IMG/VR virus record: IMGVR_UViG_3300025430_000045
Coordinates: 1 to 43,181 of that record
Source of the DNA: a virus
Length of the DNA stretch: 43,181 bases
Strand: one strand, 5' to 3'
Part shown: piece after piece, positions 28,999 to 38,336 of the stretch
Layout: every line of letters begins with the position of its first letter
Position numbering within the stretch: the stretch's first letter is position 1
Translations under genes and position numbers: made by a program
Notes under the pieces: generated by a model
Told to the model about the DNA's origin: nothing
Databases searched by the model: none
The model's input: the letters and a program-made list of their open reading frames with translations, nothing else

Positions 28999-31269
28999 CT
29001 ACGGTGTTATAGGTGCTGCCTGCCCTGCTAATGCTTTATATTGTGGTGAAGCTATGAATGCGTTTGCTTGTGCTTGTGTTGGGAAAGAAATAGTCTTACC
29101 CGCTACAGTCACATTTACAGGGGCTGATGCAGCAGCTGGGGCAGCAGATCCTGCGGGTGCTGGAACAACTGGAGCAGCTTGGACATCTGGTTTAGCTAAA
29201 CCAACCAATGTTCTTTCATCTGGAGCCATATTGTTCCATGCTTCCAATCTGGCCTGATTCCAAACATCTGGAGAATTAGCATCAAAGTTAAAGGTATTCT
29301 TATTGTTTTGGACAATGGCTCTATAAGCATCCCCAACCGTCTTAGAATACTTCTCACGGGCAGCAGCAGACAGAGCAGCCATCTTGGCATCAATACCAGC
29401 TTGGCGGGTAGCAGCAGCTTGAGCAAGGCCAATTTTCTTAGCTTCTTGTGTGCCATATACTTGTGCCATAGTTTGTGTAAGAGCATCTCTGCGGGCTTGG
29501 TCTGCTTTAGCGGCTTCCAATCCAGACTGTCCAGTAGCTTTTTGTAAGGCAGAAATATCGCCCATTCTTTGAGCAGATTTATTTAATGCGTTCTCAGCAG
29601 AAGAGCCCAATGCAGTAGCAAACTGGTTAAATCCACTTCCTGGTTGACCTGGTTTAGCCTGCGCCATACCTACGCCTAAATGGGTCAAAAACTCAGGAAT
29701 TAACAATGATCTTTGTTGTGCTAATGCTGATTTTTGCTCTTCCATGTAAGGCTTAATGGCCTCAGATACAGTGCCTTTACCAGACTTTTTTTCTGATAAA
29801 CGATCAGCCAAAATAGAAGCTAAATCTAACTCACCTTTTTTACCACGGGGAATTTCGTTACTTTTGACTTCGTCACCTTCGGCAAAAGCAATAATTCCAC
29901 CACCAGCCATCTGGGTCATATTAGGAGGAGTAGCAATAGCTCCTACACCATTACGATCCATTGGAGCCTGAGCCGTTTGTTGTGGCAAAGGCTGTGATAA
30001 CATAGCACCCGCTTGTGGATTATTCTTGATGTAACCATGCATCTGCTCTAGTCCTTGAGCATTAATCTTTGCCATTGGACTAGATGCTGGGTTTTGTTGA
30101 ACTTGGTTTAATTGTTGGTCGCTCATCATATTCATAGGCACGGCTGAACCGCCCATAGCCATAGCTTTTACTTTACCGCCTTTGGCTACTTTTGTAGCAG
30201 CGTTATACATACCTGCTGCGCCCAGACCCGCAATTCCTAAACCAGCTGCTTGCGTAGCCGCATTTGGAGCCGCTTGGTACATAGATGTTGAGGACTGTTG
30301 CATTGGTAAACCACGGAGCATCGCATTGAGCTGACCCAATTGCATATAGGGATACTGCTGTGCTGTAGCGTAGTTTTGAACAGCTTGATTAATAATTTGT
30401 TGTTGCTGACCCTGTTGCTGTGCACCATATTGGTTTTGCATATTAGCAATACCTTGCTGTGCAGCTAACTGTTGACCACCGATACCCGCCAATTGATTAG
30501 CACCACCCATTTGAGAAGCAAGAGCCCCTGCTTGAGCTTGCTGACCTTGTAACCCTAGGTTAGCCCCAAACTGTTGGGCTTGTTGTGCATTACCAAATGC
30601 AGTGTTATAGCCTTGTGCAATAGCTTGTTGAGCAGCCAGTTGGCCGTTTTGTTGTGCTAAAGAGTTAGCTAAAGCTTCACGAGATCCACCAAAAGCACCT
30701 CTAGAAGTTGCAGCCGCTTGTTCAGCAGCACTTTGAATGCCAGTCTGTTGTCCTAGCAACTGGAGCTGTGGAGCTAAAGATTGTTGAATATAAGGGTTCA
30801 TATACGCACCAATAGAACCATTAGTTGCTGCTTGGTTATATTGATTGCCCGCTTGACCCATCTGTCTGCCTAAACGTCCAAACTGATTAATGTCTTGCAT
30901 TGTTTGATTAGAGGCAGCACCATACTGACCTGGAACTTGCATATTAGCTGCAGTAGATTGGGCTTGTTGTTGCAGTGGACTAAAGCCAGCTACATAGTCA
31001 GAAGGATTTTGGCTATAAGGAACATAAGCATTAAACCCAGTCATTGATGGGTTATAAATTTGAGCCTGTGCAGCATTGAGCATATTCGTAACATATGGCT
31101 GTGCATAGTCAGGAATATTGGTATTTGTTACTGTTGTATTAGTGGGTCCTGATGGGGCTGGAGCAGATCCACCGCCACCATAAATCATTCCACCGCCAGC
31201 TTTACGCTGAGTAACAGATTCCCCTAGGGGTTCACCTAAAGCATATAGTTGGCGTTTTGAATAATACAT
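28999..31269 (-). CDS. Presumed DNA ejection / internal virion protein, Gln/Ala-rich
   Basis: 756 residues, starting MYYSKRQLYALGEPLGESVT. AGGAT precedes the ATG. The middle is a Gln/Ala/Gly-rich helix (NQYGAQQQGQQQQIINQAVQ and then YPYMQLGQLNAMLRGLPMQQ), a pattern I associate with internal virion or DNA-transfer proteins of podoviruses. It holds AKGGKVKAMAMGG and MAGGGIIAFAEGDEV, which also appear in variant form in the 674-residue protein. The C-terminal half is helical with an Ala/Pro-rich tail. The role in ejection through the cell envelope is inferred from composition and neighbours. Confidence 0.7.
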   Translation of the reverse strand: MYYSKRQLYALGEPLGESVTQRKAGGGMIYGGGGSAPAPSGPTNTTVTNTNIPDYAQPYVTNMLNAAQAQIYNPSMTGFNAYVPYSQNPSDYVAGFSPLQQQAQSTAANMQVPGQYGAASNQTMQDINQFGRLGRQMGQAGNQYNQAATNGSIGAYMNPYIQQSLAPQLQLLGQQTGIQSAAEQAAATSRGAFGGSREALANSLAQQNGQLAAQQAIAQGYNTAFGNAQQAQQFGANLGLQGQQAQAGALASQMGGANQLAGIGGQQLAAQQGIANMQNQYGAQQQGQQQQIINQAVQNYATAQQYPYMQLGQLNAMLRGLPMQQSSTSMYQAAPNAATQAAGLGIAGLGAAGMYNAATKVAKGGKVKAMAMGGSAVPMNMMSDQQLNQVQQNPASSPMAKINAQGLEQMHGYIKNNPQAGAMLSQPLPQQTAQAPMDRNGVGAIATPPNMTQMAGGGIIAFAEGDEVKSNEIPRGKKGELDLASILADRLSEKKSGKGTVSEAIKPYMEEQKSALAQQRSLLIPEFLTHLGVGMAQAKPGQPGSGFNQFATALGSSAENALNKSAQRMGDISALQKATGQSGLEAAKADQARRDALTQTMAQVYGTQEAKKIGLAQAAATRQAGIDAKMAALSAAAREKYSKTVGDAYRAIVQNNKNTFNFDANSPDVWNQARLEAWNNMAPDERTLVGLAKPDVQAAPVVPAPAGSAAPAAASAPVNVTVAGKTISFPTQAQANAFIASPQYKALAGQAAPITP

Positions 31270-31271
31270 AT

Positions 31272-31721
31272 TTATCCTAATATCTTTGAAAATACTTTGT
31301 CCGTCTGTTTATATCCTAAATACTCAAATAACTTGGTATTGTCTAAATGCACTTTAGTGTGCATCACAATCCGTTGTACTCCTCTATCTTTCAATACCTT
31401 TTCAGCATATTGAAATAATTTAATTCCTACCCTACCTTTGCGAAATTCTTTTTTCACAAAATATAAATCTTCTGTTGCCGTAATACATGACTTGTAATGT
31501 AAGTGTGGACTTACAAAAAATATAATGTAGCCAATTAGCTCTGCATCATTCCTACAAGTAATACAACGCAACATTCCAGCTGCTGCACATCTTTTATAAG
31601 CCTCATAATCTGGCTCATATGGAAATTCTTTTGTTACACATAACTCTTCATAATGCTCTGGGAAGAGTCTTTCAAACTCATCAACAAACTTAAATCCATC
31701 AACATCTTCGTAGATAATCAT
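31272..31721 (-). CDS. GNAT-family N-acetyltransferase
   Basis: 149 residues. RKGRVGIKLFQYAEKVL (94-110) is the acetyl-CoA-binding motif A, and DLYFVKKEFR, GYIIFFV and the C-terminal NTKLFEYLGYKQTDKVFSK strand-helix are the other GNAT features. It lies between two presumed ejection protein genes and is ATGA-coupled to the upstream one. Similar acetyltransferase genes occur at this place in other podovirus virion modules. The substrate may be a virion protein or a host target. Confidence 0.85.
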   Translation of the reverse strand: MIIYEDVDGFKFVDEFERLFPEHYEELCVTKEFPYEPDYEAYKRCAAAGMLRCITCRNDAELIGYIIFFVSPHLHYKSCITATEDLYFVKKEFRKGRVGIKLFQYAEKVLKDRGVQRIVMHTKVHLDNTKLFEYLGYKQTDKVFSKILG

Positions 31722-33742
31722 GCTGGTAGGTACTTATAAGCCTTTGTATCTTTTGCAATGTCTTTAGTTTTAACTCTTGCTGCTTTAATTCTATCCATCA
31801 TGGCATATAGTCTTTTTGCGCCTGCATCTGTGGATCCGTTACCCAGTTCAGATACTATTCTTGCTGGGATGACAAACTCACCATCAGCTAACCTTGCTGG
31901 TTGTTTGCCACCAATCGTAGCTGGAATGCCATCGCTTACTCCATCACCAGGACCTTTAAGTAAACGTCCACCATCAGAATAAGAACCTAAATGACCATCT
32001 TTTATACCGCCATCAGCTACACCGCCAGAAGCCATTCCAAAAGAAGGTAAGGCAGCTTGTGCTATTTGATCCAATAGTGCTTGTTGAGCTTGTTGTGCGT
32101 TGTAAGCTGGAGATCCTTGCATTTGCAATGGATCGATAGCATATCCAGCCGTTTGTGTACTAGCAGGACCAGTCCCAGTATATGAGCCTGCACTTTGACC
32201 AATTGGTTGGCCTTGACTAATGGTAGATAAACCACCTCCAGCAGTAGGAATGTGAGAGTTATATTGAGCCATAGCTGCCTGCAACTGTGATGGGCTCATG
32301 GCAGTTGCTTGGTATGGATTCTGACGATAATCTTGGTATTGTGGGTGATATATGGGTGAACCACCATCAGCCATAGCCATTAAACCACCTTCTTTAGCGG
32401 AAGTCTTTTTTGAATTGTCTGCAATATCTTGCTGTGCTGCAGCCTCTGCCGCCTGTTGTGCAGCGGTGGTTGTTTCAAAATCACCAAGTTGACCAATAGG
32501 CTGCAGACCTTTTGCTACGGCAATCTTATGAGCTTTCATCAATGCGGTTGGGGACATTTTGGCATATTCAGTATCACTCAATTGATACACACCATTTTTA
32601 GAACTGTCTTGACCAGCAGCAATTTGTTGAAGCTGGGATTCAGAAAGTTGTGTAGGCATTGTGGCAGAAGCAATTCCTTGCTGTAATTCATTTGCACCAG
32701 TAACCATACTTCCGTAATCTGCTCCAGAATATTTAGGAATATCCATTAGACCACCACCAGCAGCATAAATAGTTGCTCCTGGAGACTGTACGGCTGGTGT
32801 GCCAGTCATTGGGTTATATGGAACTTGTGTGTAATTTGGAAACGAAGCTTGGTAATGTGGGTTTGGTACGGTTGGATTAGATGCAGCAAAGTTAGGGGTG
32901 CCATCAGGATTTCTTGGAATAGTTCTTAATCCCATAGGATTAGCATTATCTGTAGCCGTAGATGAAGCTGATGGGACCGCTGTCCTTTGTTTATTCAACA
33001 TACCAGTTAAAAGCGGAGCAGCAACTGCTGCAGTAGCCCCAGGATTTGCTGAGATTACAGATCCTATGCTACTTAAACCTGATCCCATATTAGATAAATT
33101 TTGGGCAAATGTTGGATTAACTACATTGCTTGCTAGTGAAGCGTTGGCTTGTCCTGCCGCATTAACTATGCTTGATGGGTTTGCAGCATTTAATACTGAG
33201 CCTTGCATTTGACTTAATTGATCTGGAGATAAATTAGGGAAATTACTTGGCGTAAGAGCTTGTTGGGCAGCAACTTGATTTACACTTTCTGTAGTTGCGG
33301 TTGGGAATTGACTTGCAATTTCAGATTGTGAAGCATTAAAGGCAGCATTTCCTACATCACCACCCGCTTGTGTTAATGATTGAGTGCCAGCGGCCTCAAG
33401 ACCACCAGCCAAATTACCACCTCCCCAAGCACCTAAACCAGCCATTAAACCTTGGGTGAGACTGCCTGTTAAGGCATAATCGGCAATACCTACTCCACCT
33501 GCTACAAGTGGCAATAATTCAGGCGCAAATGCAGCTGTAGCCGCACCAATAGCCATAGGCAAAATAGAACTTAAAAATCCTGCTTCGGGTAAACCCGTAG
33601 ATGGGTTAATGGTTAATGAGCCACCCTTACTTTTAGCCAGATTTTGCATGGCATTTAGCTCACCAGTGGTCATATGGACTAAATGAGTGTCATCACCACG
33701 ACCATGTGATTCTAAATGTTTAGCTATTAGGGGTAGACTCAT
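31718..33742 (-). CDS. Presumed ejection / internal virion protein with membrane-like segment
   Basis: 674 residues, starting MSLPLIAKHLESHGRGDDTH. Residues about 55-120 are glycine/alanine-rich and hydrophobic (SSILPMAIGAATAAFAPELL and GLMAGLGAWGGGNLAGGLEA), suited to membrane insertion. AMADGG-like motifs follow in the middle. The C-terminal segment (GGRLLKGPGDGVSDGIPATI then GGKQPARLADGEFVIPARIV) is a domain I recognise from ejection proteins of several phages. Together with the 756-residue protein it probably builds a DNA channel through the envelope. Confidence 0.75.
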   Translation of the reverse strand: MSLPLIAKHLESHGRGDDTHLVHMTTGELNAMQNLAKSKGGSLTINPSTGLPEAGFLSSILPMAIGAATAAFAPELLPLVAGGVGIADYALTGSLTQGLMAGLGAWGGGNLAGGLEAAGTQSLTQAGGDVGNAAFNASQSEIASQFPTATTESVNQVAAQQALTPSNFPNLSPDQLSQMQGSVLNAANPSSIVNAAGQANASLASNVVNPTFAQNLSNMGSGLSSIGSVISANPGATAAVAAPLLTGMLNKQRTAVPSASSTATDNANPMGLRTIPRNPDGTPNFAASNPTVPNPHYQASFPNYTQVPYNPMTGTPAVQSPGATIYAAGGGLMDIPKYSGADYGSMVTGANELQQGIASATMPTQLSESQLQQIAAGQDSSKNGVYQLSDTEYAKMSPTALMKAHKIAVAKGLQPIGQLGDFETTTAAQQAAEAAAQQDIADNSKKTSAKEGGLMAMADGGSPIYHPQYQDYRQNPYQATAMSPSQLQAAMAQYNSHIPTAGGGLSTISQGQPIGQSAGSYTGTGPASTQTAGYAIDPLQMQGSPAYNAQQAQQALLDQIAQAALPSFGMASGGVADGGIKDGHLGSYSDGGRLLKGPGDGVSDGIPATIGGKQPARLADGEFVIPARIVSELGNGSTDAGAKRLYAMMDRIKAARVKTKDIAKDTKAYKYLPA

Positions 33743-33780
33743 ATCTGTCCTACGAGGTTATTTGGAGATAATTTTACCAT

Positions 33781-34083
33781 TTAAACTGCAGTTCCACTAG
33801 CATTTACCCATTTGGAACCGTTATACCAAATAGGATAACCTAAGGTGGTATCAAAGTAAAACTGACCAGTCTGCAAACCCTGAGTAGGCCTGTTTACTTT
33901 TGTGCCGTAATTTGGTGTAGAAATAGCTTGGGAGAAGTTATTAAGTTGATTAAAGTAAAGACGCAGGACGTTTAAAAATTGACTCTCTATTTGCTGGCTA
34001 TATTCCGCTGGTGCATTTGGTAGATTTGGAGGAGAGGGGACTAAAGCTGACCCGTTATAGTTTAAATAAATAGGGTTAGCCAT
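33781..34083 (-). CDS. Small tail-associated protein
   Basis: 100 residues, starting MANPIYLNYNGSALVPSPPN. The C-terminal RPTQGLQTGQFYFDTTLGYPIWYNGSKWVNASGTAV is a phrase found in phage tail proteins (FFDTTLG.PIWY.G..W..A.G). Its ATG overlaps the stop of the gp10-like gene as TAATG, so it is translated with that gene. Likely a minor tail or adaptor part; no enzymatic motif. Confidence 0.7.
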   Translation of the reverse strand: MANPIYLNYNGSALVPSPPNLPNAPAEYSQQIESQFLNVLRLYFNQLNNFSQAISTPNYGTKVNRPTQGLQTGQFYFDTTLGYPIWYNGSKWVNASGTAV

Positions 34084-36899
34084 TATCTACGTCCATCTGG
34101 TCTGATATCAAAACGTGGGGTTCCAAGCTGCCAAGCAACTCCCAATTGGTTTGAACTAATGGTAAACGCCATTTGACGGCCTCGTAAACGGGTATAGACT
34201 TGACCAGTAAACTCTTGGACTACATATTCAGATGGGCTTGGTGTTCCATAAGCCTGTGAACTAAGTACATTAGGGGCATCAGCAGATGTATAAGGGGATC
34301 CTGAGTTTTGGCGAGGTAACAGCTTAATCGTAACTTGTGGATTAGATTGAGTGTTATAGGTGTTTGATCCTGTAAAGTTTACGTCAGGCAACATTCTCCA
34401 AACAAAACCAAAATGTTGTCCTGCATCTTCTGGACTGATTTCTATATCAGAAGAAGTGATATAGGAGTTTATTGGCAAAGCATAATTGGTGGAAAGATCA
34501 TCTGTTCCAAATTCATGATTTAAAAGAACACCATTACCATTTGTAGTAGACATAGATTGGGACGAGATCATATTACTATTGCTAATAGTATAAGTTCCAA
34601 CTCCACCAGTACCTGTTCCTAAAGCCGTAATAGTAGTATTTGGCACAATTCCTGGAGCTAAAAGTATTTGCCCAACTGCTAAAGACCCTGTATTCATTGA
34701 GCTCACTGTTAATGTATTGCCAGTAATTGACCCAGTAAATAAGGCATTAGTGTAATAAGTTGATGCAATTGGGTATTGCTGAACGCCTGTTTGGTACCAA
34801 GCATTTCTAGACATTGAGCCATAATACCAAATATTTTCTAAATAATTGTAAACAACATATCTGTCTACAATATTAGTCGTGCTTTCATTGCTAACGTAGA
34901 ACCACCAGATTTCATTAAACCCTTCATTAGCCCCAGCAAAAATTTGGTAATTTTGTGACTGGTTAATGTCATCATAAATGTATTGTTTTAATGCACATGG
35001 TAATGTTTTTACTGTGCCGTCATACAAGTAGAATCGGTCTCTACCCATCCAGTAAGTTACATTGTTGACTGTAATCATACAGTTTGGAGACATAATAGAA
35101 ATATTGTCCATTAGTAATTGGAATCCCCAAACATATGGAGCACCAATATACTGCATAGAATAGATGGCAGAATCAGTCCAAACTAATATTTCCTGACGGG
35201 TAGCACGAGCACCCATGATAAATGAACCATTAGTAAGAGTATATTCACCAGCTTGATTGGTTTGTTCTGGAACCCACTGATAAGCGTTTCCTTGGTCTGA
35301 CCAGCGAACCAATAAAGGATTAAAAGTACTTATACCTGTTCCAGAAGCATAATTAGGAACATAGGGGTTTGACCCAAATGTTAAAACAAATTGCTGCACT
35401 TCAGACGATATCACTTGATAAGTCTGTGATGGCACAAACGCACCAGAATAAGAATAACTATATGTTCCTGTACTTGCTGCAGTAGTAGACTGGCTAATAG
35501 TTGCAACGCCAGTGACGTTATTAATAGTTACGATATAAGTATTAGCTGGTATGCCTGTACCAGTTATGTATGAAAATGGATAGATATATGGAGCATTAGC
35601 AGAACTTACTGTTATCGAGGTAGATCCAGAACTAAAACTAGTGGTATCACCGCTTATTAAAGTGGTGTTATTAGCTAATGTTGATAAATATTGTGCACGA
35701 GTACTAACAGTATTTTGATCTTGCCAATAAAAAATTGAACCACCACGGGGTGCTAATAATAGATCAGCACCATAGTTATCATTAGACCATAAACGTAATT
35801 GAACCGCTACCCCAGAAGAGTAAGGTGTTCCCCAAGGACGGTTTGTTGTTAAAGAAGCTTGGCCTGTTCCAGATCCAACACCAGTAGCAGTAAAAGTGAC
35901 CCCTATAGTATTTGATGATGCGCCAATTAAAGTAAAGTCAGTTGTTCCAACATATTCAATAATATATTGTTTTCCAACAACAAATGAACCCGCAGAAACA
36001 GGCAATGGGCTTTGTTCAGTGACCTTCACATTACCTCCACCACCAGTAGTTGTTGATGTGGCTGTCAAACCACTTGGTAATGTAATGTTATAGGTATTAG
36101 TTGTAACGCCTGAAATTTGATAAGTAGAATTTAAAACAGTAGCATTAATGTTCCCAACACTAGAGGAACCAGAAAATGCCACATAAGTTCCATTTGGCAT
36201 ACCATGAGCAGCTTGTGTAACGGTTACTGTGCTGCTGCTAGAAGTAATAGCAAATGGATTAATATTTAAAGAATAAGTAATTGGAGTTAATGGACCACCC
36301 CAAGGGCCAGCGCCCCACCCAAGACCGCTTGAATAAGAATTACCACCAGTTGGATATTCATAAGATGCCGTTACTGTACCACCGCCAGTTCCAGTAGATC
36401 CTGCTGCGGTGTTTGCTGTAATTGTATAAGTTGTTGGGCCAGAAATTGAAGCAATAACATATTCGCCAGAAATGGTTAAACCACCAACAGTTGTTGTGCT
36501 AGTAAAAATAACATAGTCACCAACATTTGGTGCATATGTGGCATCAGTTACTGTAATAGTTTTAGAACCTGATGTTGCCGAAAAAGGATTAGTTAATGAA
36601 CTAGTTTGCGAAATTGGAGTAATGTCATTGTATGTGCCGCCATTGTAAATATAATATTTTGAACTGGTTCCAAGTCCAACATACAGATTACCCACACCAG
36701 AATCACCATCAAGCCAAACCCATAATGAACGGCAAGTTCCAATATATTGATTTGGTGAAAACTGTCCCCAACCACCAATTTTTTCTGGCAAACCAGAACG
36801 AAAGCGCACTTTATCACCATCAAACCAGGTGCCAGAAGTACTGTAAGAAGTACCTTCACGGTTTATTCCTGGTTTAAGTGATAATTTTTTCAATGTCAT
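34083..36899 (-). CDS. P22 gp10-like tail hub / DNA stabilisation protein with inserted modules
   Basis: 938 residues. The N-terminal block MTLKKLSLKPGINREGTSYS, DGDKVRFRSGLPEKIGGWGQF and LYVGLGT..KYYIYNGG is typical of podovirus tail proteins related to P22 gp10, which plug the portal. The Ser/Thr/Gly-rich inserts at about 103-185, 214-300, 300-355 and 410-485 look like independent beta domains. The insert at about 722-785 (LGTGTGGVGTYTISNSN) has a match in the fibre gene at 40427. The rest returns to the tail core (NAWYQTGV.QYPI; GAPYVWGFQLLMDN). It is much longer than P22 gp10 because of these inserts. Confidence 0.75.
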   Translation of the reverse strand: MTLKKLSLKPGINREGTSYSTSGTWFDGDKVRFRSGLPEKIGGWGQFSPNQYIGTCRSLWVWLDGDSGVGNLYVGLGTSSKYYIYNGGTYNDITPISQTSSLTNPFSATSGSKTITVTDATYAPNVGDYVIFTSTTTVGGLTISGEYVIASISGPTTYTITANTAAGSTGTGGGTVTASYEYPTGGNSYSSGLGWGAGPWGGPLTPITYSLNINPFAITSSSSTVTVTQAAHGMPNGTYVAFSGSSSVGNINATVLNSTYQISGVTTNTYNITLPSGLTATSTTTGGGGNVKVTEQSPLPVSAGSFVVGKQYIIEYVGTTDFTLIGASSNTIGVTFTATGVGSGTGQASLTTNRPWGTPYSSGVAVQLRLWSNDNYGADLLLAPRGGSIFYWQDQNTVSTRAQYLSTLANNTTLISGDTTSFSSGSTSITVSSANAPYIYPFSYITGTGIPANTYIVTINNVTGVATISQSTTAASTGTYSYSYSGAFVPSQTYQVISSEVQQFVLTFGSNPYVPNYASGTGISTFNPLLVRWSDQGNAYQWVPEQTNQAGEYTLTNGSFIMGARATRQEILVWTDSAIYSMQYIGAPYVWGFQLLMDNISIMSPNCMITVNNVTYWMGRDRFYLYDGTVKTLPCALKQYIYDDINQSQNYQIFAGANEGFNEIWWFYVSNESTTNIVDRYVVYNYLENIWYYGSMSRNAWYQTGVQQYPIASTYYTNALFTGSITGNTLTVSSMNTGSLAVGQILLAPGIVPNTTITALGTGTGGVGTYTISNSNMISSQSMSTTNGNGVLLNHEFGTDDLSTNYALPINSYITSSDIEISPEDAGQHFGFVWRMLPDVNFTGSNTYNTQSNPQVTIKLLPRQNSGSPYTSADAPNVLSSQAYGTPSPSEYVVQEFTGQVYTRLRGRQMAFTISSNQLGVAWQLGTPRFDIRPDGRR

Positions 36900-37486
36900 G
36901 ATAAAACTTCTTGTGCTTTAGATATCTTTAATTTTCTATCTTCTAATCCAAGTAATCCACCATTAATTCTTTCTGTCATGGTTTTGTAATCTTGTTTATC
37001 TGCTAAGTCATTCAAACCTTTTTTATTCCAAAACCAACCAGCACTTAAAGCTGCATAGCGAGGATCAACAAGGCAGTCTGGGTTGCCAGTAAGGTCAATA
37101 CCAACAGCAGATCCAAAATTGACATAGTTTTCTTTACCCGTTAATTGAATTACACCACGCCCATGATATTTCCAGCCGTCTCCAGATTCTTCTGTGCCAT
37201 TTCCCATACGTCCTGCGTATACTTTGTTAGCGATTTTTTCTGGATTTTCTGCATATTGTTCAGCCACATCTCGACTAGGAAATCTTGAGGGCCATGTACG
37301 CATAAGTCCATCGGCAGAGTAATGAAGGTTCTCTTCCAAAGTTCTGAAATTGTTTGACTCATGTTGGCACTGTCCTATAACTTGGCGTTGAACGGTATTA
37401 ATGTTGTAGCGAGCAAACATATCTATTAATGGCGTATACCATTTGGCCGCATCAATACCAAGCTGTGTTAATTGTTCTGGTTTCAT
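36896..37486 (-). CDS. Endolysin, glycoside hydrolase family 19 (chitinase-like lysozyme)
   Basis: 196 residues. QCQHESNNFRTLEENLHYSA (E43 and E52 the likely catalytic acids), WKYHGRGVIQLTGKENY (107-121) and the C-terminal ALSAGWFWNKKGLNDLAD match family 19 enzymes used by Gram-negative phages to cut peptidoglycan. No signal peptide is seen, so export would depend on the holin. It is ATGA-coupled to the small membrane protein gene upstream and to the gp10-like gene downstream. Confidence 0.92.
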   Translation of the reverse strand: MKPEQLTQLGIDAAKWYTPLIDMFARYNINTVQRQVIGQCQHESNNFRTLEENLHYSADGLMRTWPSRFPSRDVAEQYAENPEKIANKVYAGRMGNGTEESGDGWKYHGRGVIQLTGKENYVNFGSAVGIDLTGNPDCLVDPRYAALSAGWFWNKKGLNDLADKQDYKTMTERINGGLLGLEDRKLKISKAQEVLS

Positions 37487-37698
37487 TCGTCTGAACCTAT
37501 TTTAATACCTGTAATTAATCCAATAAAGCCACCTACAATAGTTTGAAAAGCTGGTCCGACTATTTCAAATAACTTATTGTTATCTACTTGAGGGTCAAAA
37601 AAACCCATCATAAACACGCTTACCATAGCTACTACCGTTACACATAAAGTAAAAGTAGCAATCAAAGTAACCCAAGCGGCTAATTGCTCTTTTCTCAT
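37483..37698 (-). CDS. Holin-like small membrane protein
   Basis: 71 residues, starting MRKEQLAAWVTLIATFTLCV. Two hydrophobic segments (about 7-33 and 46-66) with a polar linker and a charged tail (KIGSDE). Position between spanin and endolysin genes, with ATGA overlaps on both sides, points to a holin or lysis regulator. The protein at 38099 is a second candidate; they may be a holin/antiholin pair. Confidence 0.7.
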   Translation of the reverse strand: MRKEQLAAWVTLIATFTLCVTVVAMVSVFMMGFFDPQVDNNKLFEIVGPAFQTIVGGFIGLITGIKIGSDE

Positions 37699-38102
37699 TT
37701 AATACCTAATTGTTCGTTAACCCATTGCTGGAGCGTAACTACTTGGAGGGTTGTGGCTGCGCAATCTGAAGCAAGTTGATTGTAGGCGGTGATTGCATCA
37801 GAGAGCTTGGAGGTTGAGGAAATGCTGGACACTGGACTGGAACCATTGTTGTTCCGCACCCCGTTAGCATAATACTGGCGCAAAAGACTAAGTTTCGCAT
37901 CATATTCATCTTGTATTCCTTTGGTAACTAATGCTTGTTGTTTCTGGATTGATTCGTTTTCCGCTTGTTGTTTTTCGGATGCAATGCGAACTTGATCTTT
38001 GTAAATAGTAAAATCACGATCCCTAGTATGCCAGCCAGCGAAAAACACACCGCATACAAGACCAATAAGTAATAGAATTTTGATGTAATTTCCATAAATC
38101 AT
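37695..38102 (-). CDS. Rz-like inner-membrane spanin
   Basis: 135 residues. One N-terminal membrane span (about 7-24, IKILLLIGLVCGVFFAGW) is followed by a periplasmic coiled coil rich in Gln/Glu/Lys (YKDQVRIASEKQQAENESIQ and onwards), and a C-terminal CAATTLQVVTLQQWVNE part, as in phage i-spanins. The region also encodes an Rz1 lipoprotein in another frame (37739-37909). Together they would join the inner and outer membranes and disrupt the outer one at lysis. ATGA overlaps on both sides. Confidence 0.85.
   Translation of the reverse strand: MIYGNYIKILLLIGLVCGVFFAGWHTRDRDFTIYKDQVRIASEKQQAENESIQKQQALVTKGIQDEYDAKLSLLRQYYANGVRNNNGSSPVSSISSTSKLSDAITAYNQLASDCAATTLQVVTLQQWVNEQLGIK
37739..37909 (-). 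CDS. Rz1-like outer-membrane lipoprotein (o-spanin), embedded in the Rz gene
   Basis: 56 residues in a different frame inside Rz: MNMMRNLVFCASIMLTGCGT then TMVPVQCPAFPQPPSSLMQS then PPTINLLQIAQPQPSK. The signal sequence ends with the lipobox LTGC, so C18 would be lipidated, and the mature part is proline-rich, both hallmarks of Rz1. AAAGGA lies about ten bases before the ATG at 37909. Full nesting in Rz is as in lambda. It is easily missed because it is short and overlapped. Confidence 0.88.
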   Translation of the reverse strand: MNMMRNLVFCASIMLTGCGTTMVPVQCPAFPQPPSSLMQSPPTINLLQIAQPQPSK

Positions 38103-38335
38103 TTTGAATCCGATGCATCAGGTTCTGAGTTTTGCTTCATCATTACCGATGCTCCATGTGCTCCAGAAATGATTCCTATTGCTTGTGCAAATTGCATTAA
38201 ATCCATAACACCACCATGAACAGCATTCCAGGCAGCACCTATGATTGTGGCAATAGTAGTAGTAACCCAAGACCAACGAGCAATATCGTGGGTCTTATTA
38301 TCTTTTCCTGTTACTAACTGTTTTAGCCATTCCAT
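38099..38335 (-). CDS. Holin-like membrane protein
   Basis: 78 residues, starting MEWLKQLVTGKDNKTHDIAR. Two hydrophobic stretches (about 22-39 TTTIATIIGAAWNAVHGG and 46-62 MQFAQAIGIISGAHGASV) and a charged C-terminus (QNSEPDASDSK). It is directly upstream of Rz with an ATGA overlap. It may be the main holin, but similar proteins in phage lysis modules are annotated only by position. Confidence 0.7.
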   Translation of the reverse strand: MEWLKQLVTGKDNKTHDIARWSWVTTTIATIIGAAWNAVHGGVMDLMQFAQAIGIISGAHGASVMMKQNSEPDASDSK

Positions 38336-38336
38336 A

